From contig NZ_JAFLNE010000011.1 in NCBI RefSeq assembly GCF_017313225.1, positions 1-64,000 on the forward strand: a stretch of 64,000 bases of DNA, given 5' to 3'. The DNA is from Allomuricauda sp. CAU 1633. Its GTDB lineage: Bacteria > Bacteroidota > Bacteroidia > Flavobacteriales > Flavobacteriaceae. Below are positions 54,533-62,398 of this stretch, piece after piece; the stretch's first letter is position 1; each line of letters begins with the position of its first letter. A program made the position numbers and the translations under genes. The notes beneath the pieces are model-generated. The model made no database searches, was not told where the DNA came from, and worked only from the letters and a program-made list of their open reading frames with translations.

Positions 54533-55371
54533 TGTACTAATTGTAGTTTGTAATTTAGATAAGATTGGGCTAAAAGTCCAAATTTTTGGTAGTTGGGTAC
54601 ACGGATTCTGGCATTTTTTATTTCAAGTGGAGCTGTGCCCTGTAGTTTTTGGAGCAACTTTTTGTAATAACGATACGCCGTATAGACCCCAAATTTAGCC
54701 TGCTCCGGTAGTTTTGTAATACCAGAGTATCCTATTGCAAAATCTGCTTTGATTTCATTCACAATCCGTTTTTTGGAATCTTCATCCAATTCCATTAGGT
54801 TGGTATTGGGGAAGTAGGTGCGGTTGAGGTCTTCGTAATCCGCTTTCAGGTCCCTGAGGAAGTTCACTTTTTGGAACGCAGAGCCCAAGGCCATAGCCGA
54901 TTCCTTCAGTTCCTCATACTTTTCTTTGTTTCCGTTAACAAAGACACAAAGGCACATCAACCCAACCACATCCGCTGAACCATAGATGTACTCTCGATAT
55001 TCATCAAAAGTTTTATAATTCTTTTTGGTCAAATCCATACGCATACTTTTCATAAAAGATTCCACCAAGTGGTGTGGGATGTCATATTTGTGATAGGTAT
55101 GTTGAAAGGAATTTAAAATGGGATTCAAGCTAATTTTGTTGGTAATGGCTTGTTCCATATCACTTTCAAAATCGTTAAAAAGCTGTGCTTTGTTATAGTC
55201 GTGGAATGTATCCACAATTTCATCGGCAAAGCGAACAAACCCATAAATGTTGTAAATATCGGCACGGATAGAAGGGGCGAGCATTTTAGTGGCCAAGGCA
55301 AAGGAGGTACTGTAGGACTGGGTAACAATCTTGCTACAGTGGTATGATACATCGTCAAAAATAGTTTTCAT
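54529..55371 (-). CDS. crtB: Phytoene synthase
   Basis: 280 residues. The two Asp-rich diphosphate-binding regions are RFADEIVDTFHD and FLRDLKADYEDLNR, with the squalene/phytoene synthase signature GLMCLCVF between. Condenses two GGPP to phytoene. Overlaps crtI and crtZ by 4 nt each, so the three are translationally coupled. Confidence 0.95.
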   Translation of the reverse strand: MKTIFDDVSYHCSKIVTQSYSTSFALATKMLAPSIRADIYNIYGFVRFADEIVDTFHDYNKAQLFNDFESDMEQAITNKISLNPILNSFQHTYHKYDIPHHLVESFMKSMRMDLTKKNYKTFDEYREYIYGSADVVGLMCLCVFVNGNKEKYEELKESAMALGSAFQKVNFLRDLKADYEDLNRTYFPNTNLMELDEDSKKRIVNEIKADFAIGYSGITKLPEQAKFGVYTAYRYYKKLLQKLQGTAPLEIKNARIRVPNYQKFGLLAQSYLNYKLQLVQ

Positions 55372-56828
55372 TCTTTTTGGTTTTTAATGATTAAATCAGA
55401 TACCAGTTTCCCTGAAATGAGTGCTGGTGGTACCCCAGGGCCGGGAACGGTAAGCTGACCGGTAAAGAACAGGTTCTTCACCTTTCTACTTTTGAGGTTA
55501 GGTCTTAAAAAAGCGGTTTGCCGAAGTGTATTGGCCAAACCGTAGGCATTTCCTTTGTAGGAATTATATTGTTCAACAAAATCGTTTACACAAAAACTTT
55601 CCTTAAATATAATGGAATCTTTGATATGTTGATGGGTTCTTTTCTCAAATCGGGCCATTATAAGGTCAAAATATTGTTCCCGCAATTGCGGGGTGTCCTC
55701 CAATGCAGGGGCAATGGGAACCAGAAAAAAACCGGTTTCACAACCTTTTGGAGCCATGGAGGCATCGGTCACCGATGGAAAATTGGCATAGAACAAAGGT
55801 TCGCTGGGCCATTGGGGTTCGTCATAAATTTCTTGGGCATGTTTTTCAAAATCGGTATCAAAAAAGAGGTTGTGATGTTCTATATTTTGCAATTTTTTGT
55901 CAAACCCAAGGTAAAAGAGTAAGGAAGAAGGTGCATAGGTCCTCTTTTCCCAATATGCTTCGGAATATTGTCTGTATTTGGCATCCAACAATGTTTCTGA
56001 ATGATGGTAATCCGCACCACTCACTACATAATCGGCCAAATAATTTTGCCCAGCACTTCTAATGCCCAGCACTTCCTTGTCTGATACTATAATTTTATCT
56101 ACTGGACTGTCCACATGAATTTTTACGCCCAGTTCTTCGGCCACACTTTTCATGGCCTTTATGATTTCATACATACCGCCTCTGGGGTGCCAGGTGCCCA
56201 ATCCGAAATCGGCAAAATTCATAAAGTTGTAAAATGAGGGGGTATTACTGGGTTTTGCTCCCAAAAAAAGTACAGGGAACTCCAAAGTGGAGATCAGTTT
56301 TGGATTTTTAAAGCGTTTACGTACCTCTTGACTGATGGTTTTGAAGAATTGATCAACCCGAAGCACGGTTTCCTTGGTCACTAATTCCAAAGGGGATAGA
56401 CCAGGGCGCAATACTACCTTGTTAATCGCAATGTCATAGTTTTCCTGGGCTTGGCCAATAAACCGTTTTAAATGGTCTCCGCTCCCGGATTCCAGTCGGT
56501 CAAACTCCTCACATATTTTGTCCAAGCAATCCCCAATGGTGACCACATCATCTTCAAAGAAAACTTTGTAGGCTGGGTCCAGCTTGTCCAGTTGGTAGTA
56601 GTCTGAAGTTTTTTTGCCAAAATCAGCAAAAAATTTGTCAAAAATATCAGGCATCCAATACCAACTTGGGCCAATATCAAAAGTAAAACCATCCTTGACC
56701 AATTGTCTTGCCCTTCCCCCAACGGTGCTGTTTTTTTCAAAGATTTCAACTTCAAAGCCGGCCTTTGCCAAATAGCAAGCAGTGGAAAGGGAGGAAAAAC
56801 CAGAACCAACAACAATGACGTTTTTCAT
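55368..56828 (-). CDS. crtI: Phytoene desaturase
   Basis: 486 residues from the Met at 56828; the in-frame extension to 56867 runs into the regulator gene and lacks conservation. FAD-binding VIVVGSGFSSLSTACYLAK and VGGRARQ at the N-terminus, and the C-terminal carotenoid-desaturase signature FFTGQLTVPGPGVPPALISG. Performs four desaturations of phytoene to lycopene. Lies 13 bp downstream of the MerR-type regulator. Confidence 0.95.
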   Translation of the reverse strand: MKNVIVVGSGFSSLSTACYLAKAGFEVEIFEKNSTVGGRARQLVKDGFTFDIGPSWYWMPDIFDKFFADFGKKTSDYYQLDKLDPAYKVFFEDDVVTIGDCLDKICEEFDRLESGSGDHLKRFIGQAQENYDIAINKVVLRPGLSPLELVTKETVLRVDQFFKTISQEVRKRFKNPKLISTLEFPVLFLGAKPSNTPSFYNFMNFADFGLGTWHPRGGMYEIIKAMKSVAEELGVKIHVDSPVDKIIVSDKEVLGIRSAGQNYLADYVVSGADYHHSETLLDAKYRQYSEAYWEKRTYAPSSLLFYLGFDKKLQNIEHHNLFFDTDFEKHAQEIYDEPQWPSEPLFYANFPSVTDASMAPKGCETGFFLVPIAPALEDTPQLREQYFDLIMARFEKRTHQHIKDSIIFKESFCVNDFVEQYNSYKGNAYGLANTLRQTAFLRPNLKSRKVKNLFFTGQLTVPGPGVPPALISGKLVSDLIIKNQKE

Positions 56829-56841
56829 CTTAAATGGGCCA

Positions 56842-57741
56842 TTAAAGGGATTCCAATAGTTGTTCAATGGAATTGAACGCTTTTACCGTGTCAGGGAAAG
56901 TATCCGCTGTAGCATGTCGTATTTGGTGTCCCAGAACATAAAGTCTGGAATCTGGCGAAGTCTCCAATATAGTAGAGAAACGCTCCATGTAGGTCTTCAG
57001 TTCATTTGGGGTTGGGGCAACTGTAAAATAAGAGACGAAATGAATGTTGTTGTAATACTTGAGTAAATCCGAAAGATTTTCCATAGGCATGGTCTGACCC
57101 AAATAAATGGATTTGTATCCTCGTAACGTTATCTCATAGTTGATATACAACAGCCCCAACTCGTGGATTTCATTTTCAGGCAGGAAAAGGACAAAAACCT
57201 TATCTTTTTTTGAGGGTTCTTCAAATTGCAGCTTTTCCGTTTGAATGTATATTTTCTGTTTTATAAGGTTGGAAATAAAGTGCTCATGTGCCGGACTGAT
57301 GGTATCAGTCTGCCAAAGCAACCCCAGTTCATTGAGTAATGGGATAAACACTTCGTAGAAAACATCCCTGAAGGACCTTTCTACCAATAGACTGTTGTAG
57401 GTTTTAAGGAAGAGGGATTGATCAAAATTGAGCATGGCCAGTTTAAAGGCATTAAGGGCATGGCTCTTTTTACTGTTTTGGGCCACAATTTCCTTTACCA
57501 TCATTGGAATTTGGGACTCATCCAATTTGGCAATCTTTGAAATCTTGTAACCACTGTTGTATAGCAACGTAATGTTCAACAGCTTTTGCAAACTCCCAAT
57601 GGAATAGGTTCTGATGTTGGTGCTAGTCCTTTCAGGACTGAAGAGATTGTAGCGTTTTTCCCAGATTCGGATGGTATGGGCCTTTATTCCGGAAAGATTT
57701 TCCATGTCCCGAATACTGAATGATTTTTTTACATTGTTCAT
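56842..57741 (-). CDS. CarH-like MerR transcriptional regulator with B12-binding domain
   Basis: 299 residues from Met 57741; the longer TTG frame to 57765 would start inside the -7 element. A MerR helix-turn-helix (about 7-75, IKAHTIRIWEKRYN) is followed by a four-helix bundle with Trp143, nine residues, then Glu153-His154 (the Wx9EH motif). A cobalamin-binding Rossmann domain with ExHxxG (His193) completes it. CarH uses these residues to bind adenosylcobalamin and to release DNA in light. As the first gene before crtI-crtB-crtZ, it is likely an autoregulated light-dependent repressor; light response here is inferred. Confidence 0.9.
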   Translation of the reverse strand: MNNVKKSFSIRDMENLSGIKAHTIRIWEKRYNLFSPERTSTNIRTYSIGSLQKLLNITLLYNSGYKISKIAKLDESQIPMMVKEIVAQNSKKSHALNAFKLAMLNFDQSLFLKTYNSLLVERSFRDVFYEVFIPLLNELGLLWQTDTISPAHEHFISNLIKQKIYIQTEKLQFEEPSKKDKVFVLFLPENEIHELGLLYINYEITLRGYKSIYLGQTMPMENLSDLLKYYNNIHFVSYFTVAPTPNELKTYMERFSTILETSPDSRLYVLGHQIRHATADTFPDTVKAFNSIEQLLESL

Positions 57742-57762
57742 CTTTTGAGAATAAAGATTAAA

Positions 57763-57770
57763 CAAATTTA
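57763..57770 (-). promoter_or_regulatory. -7 element of the regulator-crt operon
   Basis: Minus-strand TAAATTTG matches TAnnTTTG, 21 nt before the ATG at 57741. The -33 region contains TTCG rather than TTTG. CarH operators, if present, should overlap this stretch. Confidence 0.5.
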
Positions 57771-57875
57771 CAATTTAAACCATACGAACCTATTTTTTTA
57801 GGATAAAATTTGGGACGTATGCTCCGAAAAATTAATGATTTTAGCTGAAAAGTTTTTAAGGAAAAGGCCTATAAA

Positions 57876-57903
57876 CAAAAAAACCGCAAGTGATTGCGGT
57901 TTT
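57876..57903 (-). terminator. Terminator of the tRNA-Leu gene
   Basis: AAAACCGCAA / TTGCGGTTTT perfect 10-bp stem with a 4-base loop and a minus-strand run of seven T. It starts 2 nt after the tRNA 3' end. Confidence 0.9.
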
Positions 57904-57904
57904 G

Positions 57905-57988
57905 TGCCCACGACTGGAGTCGAACCAGCACGTCCTTACGAACACTACCCCCTCAAGGTAGCGTGTCTACCAATTCCACCACGTGGGC
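57905..57988 (-). tRNA. tRNA-Leu, anticodon GAG
   Basis: 84 nt. The acceptor stem GCCCACG pairs with CGTGGGC, discriminator A. The anticodon arm CTACC-loop-GGTAG has loop TTGAGGG, giving anticodon GAG. A long variable arm (TGTTCGTAAGGACG region) marks a class II tRNA, and the T-arm contains GGTTCGACTCC. CCA is not encoded. Confidence 0.95.
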
Positions 57989-58106
57989 TTATCTGTTTTT
58001 GGTCTGTACAGGCCAAAAATCTTTGGGGCGACAAATATAGGGGTTTTGTCCAAATATCTCCTGCACAATTATTCTGAAATTCTATGCTAGAGTAGCGCAT
58101 TTTTGT

Positions 58107-58784
58107 TCATTGTTTGAAAATCTTGCCGTCCTCCATTTCAATGATACGGTCTGTGCGTTTGGCAAAATCTTCATCATGGGTTACTACCAATAAGGACAAG
58201 CCTTGATTTTCTTTTAGATTCTTAAAAATAGTGAACACATTTTCCGAATTATGGCTGTCCAAATTCCCTGTGGGTTCATCCCCCATTAAAATGGTAGGGT
58301 CGTTGATAAGGGCTCTTGCAATGGCCACCCGTTGTTTTTCCCCACCAGAGATTCGGGAAGCTCTTTGTTCGGCCAGATGGCCAATGTGGAGCATTTCTAA
58401 TTTTTCACGAGCATTCTGTTCAATTTGCACATGGGATTTCTCACCCAATTTTTTAGCCGGTAGCATTACATTTTCCAAAACACTGAATTCTGATAAGAGA
58501 TAGTGAAACTGAAACACAAACCCAATATGTTTATTTCGTATACGGGAGAGTTCTTGATGAGATTTTCCAGTAATCAATTCATTGCCCAAGTACAATTCTC
58601 CGGTATAATCGGTATCCATGGTGGAAAGAACATATAACAATGTAGACTTTCCCGAACCGGATTTCCCCATGATAGAGGCAAACTCGCCTTCTTTAACTCC
58701 AAAGGAAATATCCTTTAACACATGAAAATCCTTGGGCTTGTAGAAATGCTTGTTTATATTTTTGGTTTCTAGAACGAGTTTCAT
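58107..58784 (-). CDS. ABC transporter ATP-binding protein (LolD/MacB type)
   Basis: 225 residues. Walker A GKSGSGKST, Q-loop, signature RISGGEKQRVAIARAL, Walker B ILMGDEPTG, and H-loop VVTHDEDFAK. The LolD/MacB subfamily fits its size and its FtsX-like permease neighbour. Last gene of the adaptor-permease-ATPase operon, 7 bp downstream of the permease gene. Confidence 0.94.
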   Translation of the reverse strand: MKLVLETKNINKHFYKPKDFHVLKDISFGVKEGEFASIMGKSGSGKSTLLYVLSTMDTDYTGELYLGNELITGKSHQELSRIRNKHIGFVFQFHYLLSEFSVLENVMLPAKKLGEKSHVQIEQNAREKLEMLHIGHLAEQRASRISGGEKQRVAIARALINDPTILMGDEPTGNLDSHNSENVFTIFKNLKENQGLSLLVVTHDEDFAKRTDRIIEMEDGKIFKQ

Positions 58785-58791
58785 AACTATC

Positions 58792-60054
58792 TTAGGTTCC
58801 CCGGATAATTTTTACCGGGTCTATTTTTTTTGCTCTGTTCGATGGCAAATACCCCGCCACAAAGGTTGAAATGAGCGCAAATGTGATTCCGATTACGTAA
58901 TACAGCACGTTGTAGTTTACCGGAAAGGTTGAAATAGTGGGCAATGCTTCCGTTTCAAATGGGGTTTGATCAATTACTTTTGATAGGAAAAATCCAATCA
59001 ATAGTCCCAAAACACCTCCTACCAAACCAATGATTACCGCTTGACTCATAAAAATGAGCTGTACATCCCTTCCAGAAAAGCCAGTGGCTTTTAAAATGGC
59101 AATGTCCTTCATTTTTTCATAGATGAGCATGTTCAAAATATTGTAGATGCCAAATCCAGCTACAATGAGCAATGTAATGGAAACTGCATAGGTGATGAGG
59201 TTCCGTATATCTGAACCTGTTTCAAACTGGGCATTCGCCTCATTGATGTCTATGGCTTTTATGTTGAACTGTTTTTCAAGTCGACGAGCCATAGGTTCGG
59301 CCTCATCAATATTCAATAGCTTAATATTGATATCGGTGACATAATTTTCAGCTTCTCCCAAAATACGTTGAACCGTCTTAAGGTTGGCAAAGCTTTGGAT
59401 ATTGTCAATTTCTGCTATACCACTTTGATAAATCCCGACTATTTTTAACGGAAAGATATTGCCCGCTACGGTACTCACTTGAACACGGTCACCAACGGAC
59501 AAAGACATTTTATCGGCCAGACCGGCACCCAGCAAGATGCCATTATCATTATTGTTTAGGGCTTCAGGGGTGCCTTCTACAATGTTATCCTGAATATTGG
59601 AAAGGCGAACTTCTTCCAAAATGTCCACACCAATAAGATTGCCCCCCAACTCAATGGAACCTGATAAATAAAAAATCTGGGCCCGAAGCTGTGGCGTGGC
59701 GCCTTTAACATTGGGTTGCTTTTTCAGATAGTTAAGAATGGGAAGAGCATTGTGAATTTTTTTCTGATTTTGTTTGGGCTTTATGGAATGTACTACGTTG
59801 AAGGCCTCCTTGAAATCATCATAAAGCGCAACTGGTTGGTTAGGGGATGGCCTTATTTCATTATACATGTGGATGTGGGGAGTTTGGTTCAATACCAAAT
59901 CATCCAGCATACCATTTAACCCAGTCATAAAACTTACCAAAGTGATGTAGGCACCAATACCAAAAGTGACGCCAAGCGTCGCCGTCGCTGTGGATTTCAT
60001 CTTGGTAAGAAGATGTGTTTTGGCAATGCCCAATATCACATTCCAGTTGATCAT
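58792..60054 (-). CDS. ABC transporter permease, FtsX/LolC-like
   Basis: 420 residues. A first membrane helix near residues 25-50, a large extracytoplasmic domain (about 50-280, GVDILEEVRLSNI, SLSVGDRVQV), then three helices, the FtsX/MacB permease layout. TGFSGRDVQLIFMSQA is the conserved coupling region. Its start overlaps the adaptor stop by 4 nt. Confidence 0.92.
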   Translation of the reverse strand: MINWNVILGIAKTHLLTKMKSTATATLGVTFGIGAYITLVSFMTGLNGMLDDLVLNQTPHIHMYNEIRPSPNQPVALYDDFKEAFNVVHSIKPKQNQKKIHNALPILNYLKKQPNVKGATPQLRAQIFYLSGSIELGGNLIGVDILEEVRLSNIQDNIVEGTPEALNNNDNGILLGAGLADKMSLSVGDRVQVSTVAGNIFPLKIVGIYQSGIAEIDNIQSFANLKTVQRILGEAENYVTDINIKLLNIDEAEPMARRLEKQFNIKAIDINEANAQFETGSDIRNLITYAVSITLLIVAGFGIYNILNMLIYEKMKDIAILKATGFSGRDVQLIFMSQAVIIGLVGGVLGLLIGFFLSKVIDQTPFETEALPTISTFPVNYNVLYYVIGITFALISTFVAGYLPSNRAKKIDPVKIIRGT

Positions 60055-61148
60055 TGCTCAGGTTTATAGATGACTGTGTTTTCGTCAATGCCCCCTAAAA
60101 TCTCTATCCTGTCCAAATTTTGTAGACCTATTGATACTTCTTTTTCACCATTATCAGTAAGTACGTGTGATTCGCCAATCAGGTATTCTTTTGGGATGGT
60201 AAGGGTCTCTTCTTTTTTAGCGATAATGATATTGCCCTCACCCGAAAGTCCGGGATACAAGGTGGCAGGCGGTTCATTAAAAAGGGCCTCGACCTTGAAG
60301 GTTTGGGAACGTTCGTCCTTTCTGGGATAAATTTTGTCCAAAGTGCCCTCAAAAACCTGTGAATTATAGGAATCCAGGGTAATGAATACGGGCTGTCCTA
60401 TTTTTAATTTTACGATGTCAACCTCGTCCACCAAAAGTTCCACCACAAACTTATCGCTTCTGCCCACCGCCGCCACGGGCTCCATGGTGGTTACAATTTC
60501 ACCTTGGTTTTTGTAAATGGCGTAGACCTTACCGTTGATTTTGCTGGTAATGGCGAAGTCGTTTGTATTGGTTAGTGCGGTTTTGTAGTTATTTTCAGCC
60601 TGACGCACTTGGGTTTCCAACTCATTTTTGGTTCTGTCGTATTTGCGTTTCAAAAGACTAAGGTTGTTTTGGGAAAGTTCATAGGCCAGTTCACGATTAT
60701 CGTACTCTATTTTGGAACCGATATTTTGATTCCATAGGTTTTTTTGACGGAAATAATTGATGGAATCGTTTTTCAGTTTGAGTTCTGCCGCTTGAATTTC
60801 ATCTTGGATGCCACGTAATACCGCGGCACTGCCACTGTAATTGTCACGTGCCAATTGCAGGGCCAATTTGGCGTTTTCCGTATTTAGTTCTGGGGAAGTG
60901 TTTGTAATTTGAAGAATGCGGTCGCCTTTTTTCACGGTATCACCTTCCTCCACCCAAATTTTGTCCAGAATGCCAACCACAACGGAATAGGCTTGGTATA
61001 GACTATCTGGCTGAACAGTGGCCGAAGCATATACCGATTCGGTCAAGGGCATTCGTTCCGGATATGTTTTTTCTTTTTTATCGGAACAAGAAAATAGAAG
61101 AGGAAAAGCAACGAGGACAAGTACACTATATTTCATGCTATGTTTCAT
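60051..61148 (-). CDS. Membrane fusion protein (HlyD/MacA-like adaptor) lipoprotein
   Basis: 365 residues. Lipoprotein signal with lipobox LFSC; start may be four codons later (61136). Lipoyl-like half motif VGILDKIWVEEGDTVKKGDR, a long coiled-coil hairpin (about 75-165), the second half motif GKVYAIYKNQGEIV, and a beta-barrel domain. With the permease and ATPase it forms a DevBCA/MacAB-like exporter; an outer-membrane TolC-type channel must be encoded elsewhere. Substrate unknown. Confidence 0.92.
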   Translation of the reverse strand: MKHSMKYSVLVLVAFPLLFSCSDKKEKTYPERMPLTESVYASATVQPDSLYQAYSVVVGILDKIWVEEGDTVKKGDRILQITNTSPELNTENAKLALQLARDNYSGSAAVLRGIQDEIQAAELKLKNDSINYFRQKNLWNQNIGSKIEYDNRELAYELSQNNLSLLKRKYDRTKNELETQVRQAENNYKTALTNTNDFAITSKINGKVYAIYKNQGEIVTTMEPVAAVGRSDKFVVELLVDEVDIVKLKIGQPVFITLDSYNSQVFEGTLDKIYPRKDERSQTFKVEALFNEPPATLYPGLSGEGNIIIAKKEETLTIPKEYLIGESHVLTDNGEKEVSIGLQNLDRIEILGGIDENTVIYKPEQ

Positions 61149-61264
61149 GAGTAAGTCTTCAAATTACCAATAATATTATTATCCATACCATGAGTTATGT
61201 CAGTAATTATCTATTTAAGCAAAATAATACTGAAACGCATCCCACTTTAAATTTCACCCCTATT

Positions 61265-61280
61265 AATGACCTAGGTCATT
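61265..61280. promoter_or_regulatory. Perfect 16-bp palindrome in a divergent promoter region
   Basis: AATGACCTAGGTCATT. It lies 116 bp before the adaptor gene and 42 bp before the ytfI-like gene, so a dimeric regulator could control either side. Confidence 0.5.
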
Positions 61281-61322
61281 GTGTGCCTTAGTGGATTATA
61301 TTTTATTTACTGCAAAAAGCTG

Positions 61323-61811
61323 ATGGTATTAACTGGGGTGATATTATTGGTTGTGCTGCTTGCCCTTGGACTTCTATTTGTTCCAATTCAAATATATATT
61401 GATACTGATACGCTACAGTACTTTGTTAGGATAAAAGGATTGGCAAAGGCCAGTGTGGAACCAGACAAGAAAGAGCTATTACGGATACGATTGAAAGTAC
61501 TCTTTTTTGAACGTTGTTTTTATCCCATAAAGAAATCTTCAAAACCAAAACCTCCGCAGAAGAAAACCAAACACAAAAGGAAGATAAAATTTGGGAAAAT
61601 TGTAGGGGTGATACGATCATTCGAAGTACGGCGATTTGCGTTGGACATGGATACGGGTGACTACGTTGTCAATGCAAAAATGTACCCGGTATTTATGCTC
61701 CTCAACCAATATGTAGCTTCTTTCCATATCAATTTTGAAGATAGAAACAGATTGTTGGTTGATATTCGGAACCGCCCTTACAGAATACTAAAATCATTTA
61801 TTAACAATTAA
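61323..61811 (+). CDS. Single-span membrane protein, DUF2953 (YtfI)-like
   Basis: 162 residues from ATG 61323 (the frame is open to 61281). An N-terminal membrane helix (about 2-22), then a basic linker (KPKPPQKKTKHKRKIKFGK) and a C-terminal MDTGDYVVNAKMYPVFMLLN that resembles the G-x-x-D-A core of DUF2953. In Bacillus, ytfI (DUF2953) is next to ytfJ, and the same order is seen here. The family call is tentative. Confidence 0.75.
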   Translation: MVLTGVILLVVLLALGLLFVPIQIYIDTDTLQYFVRIKGLAKASVEPDKKELLRIRLKVLFFERCFYPIKKSSKPKPPQKKTKHKRKIKFGKIVGVIRSFEVRRFALDMDTGDYVVNAKMYPVFMLLNQYVASFHINFEDRNRLLVDIRNRPYRILKSFINN

Positions 61812-61821
61812 ATATAAGGTC

Positions 61822-62193
61822 ATGGATTTACATTTTGAAGAATTACTGAACAAGGTAACTGACTTTATCAAGTCAGAGGCCAGGACTGACACCATTATTG
61901 GAGAGCCCTTTCAATTGGGCGAATTTAAATGTGTGCCGGTAATTAAAGTGGGTATGGGATTTGGCTCTGGAGGAGGCGAAGGAGTTGAAGGAAAAGGTCG
62001 AAAAGGCGAAGGTGCCGGTGCTGGAGCAGGTATTGGTATCCAACCCATCGGATTTTTGGTGACCAAAGGAGATGAGATTTCCTTCTTGGAAGCAGGAAAG
62101 ACTCATGGTTTGGCCGCAGCATTTGAAAAAGTACCTGATTTAATCGAACGCATTGTTTCCGAAAGAAACAAGCATGAAGAAGTAGTTTCCTAA
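61822..62193 (+). CDS. GerW/YtfJ family protein
   Basis: 123 residues. DTIIGEPFQLGEFKCVPVIKVGMGFGSGGGEG is the family signature, followed by a glycine-rich stretch (GAGAGAGIGIQPIGFLV). YtfJ/GerW is known from spore germination in Firmicutes, but homologues occur in non-spore-formers, where the role is unknown. It lies 10 bp after the DUF2953-like gene. Confidence 0.88.
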   Translation: MDLHFEELLNKVTDFIKSEARTDTIIGEPFQLGEFKCVPVIKVGMGFGSGGGEGVEGKGRKGEGAGAGAGIGIQPIGFLVTKGDEISFLEAGKTHGLAAAFEKVPDLIERIVSERNKHEEVVS

Positions 62194-62398
62194 ATAAGAG
62201 GAAATCTGCTTTTGAAAAGGACTGGATTGTCTATAGTGCAAAATATGGGCAATCCAGTTCGGATGTTGGGAGGTCCAATATCGTATCAGCTATAATATTA
62301 GCCTTATCTAATACTATTTTCCCAACTATAATCTTTCCTGTTGCCTTTTATTAACTTTAGTTGCAAATTTGAGGATACTCCTATACTATTTAACAAAG

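Noticed and set aside
57835-58077. 80-codon plus-strand frame
   Set aside because: It runs antisense through the tRNA-Leu gene and its terminator.
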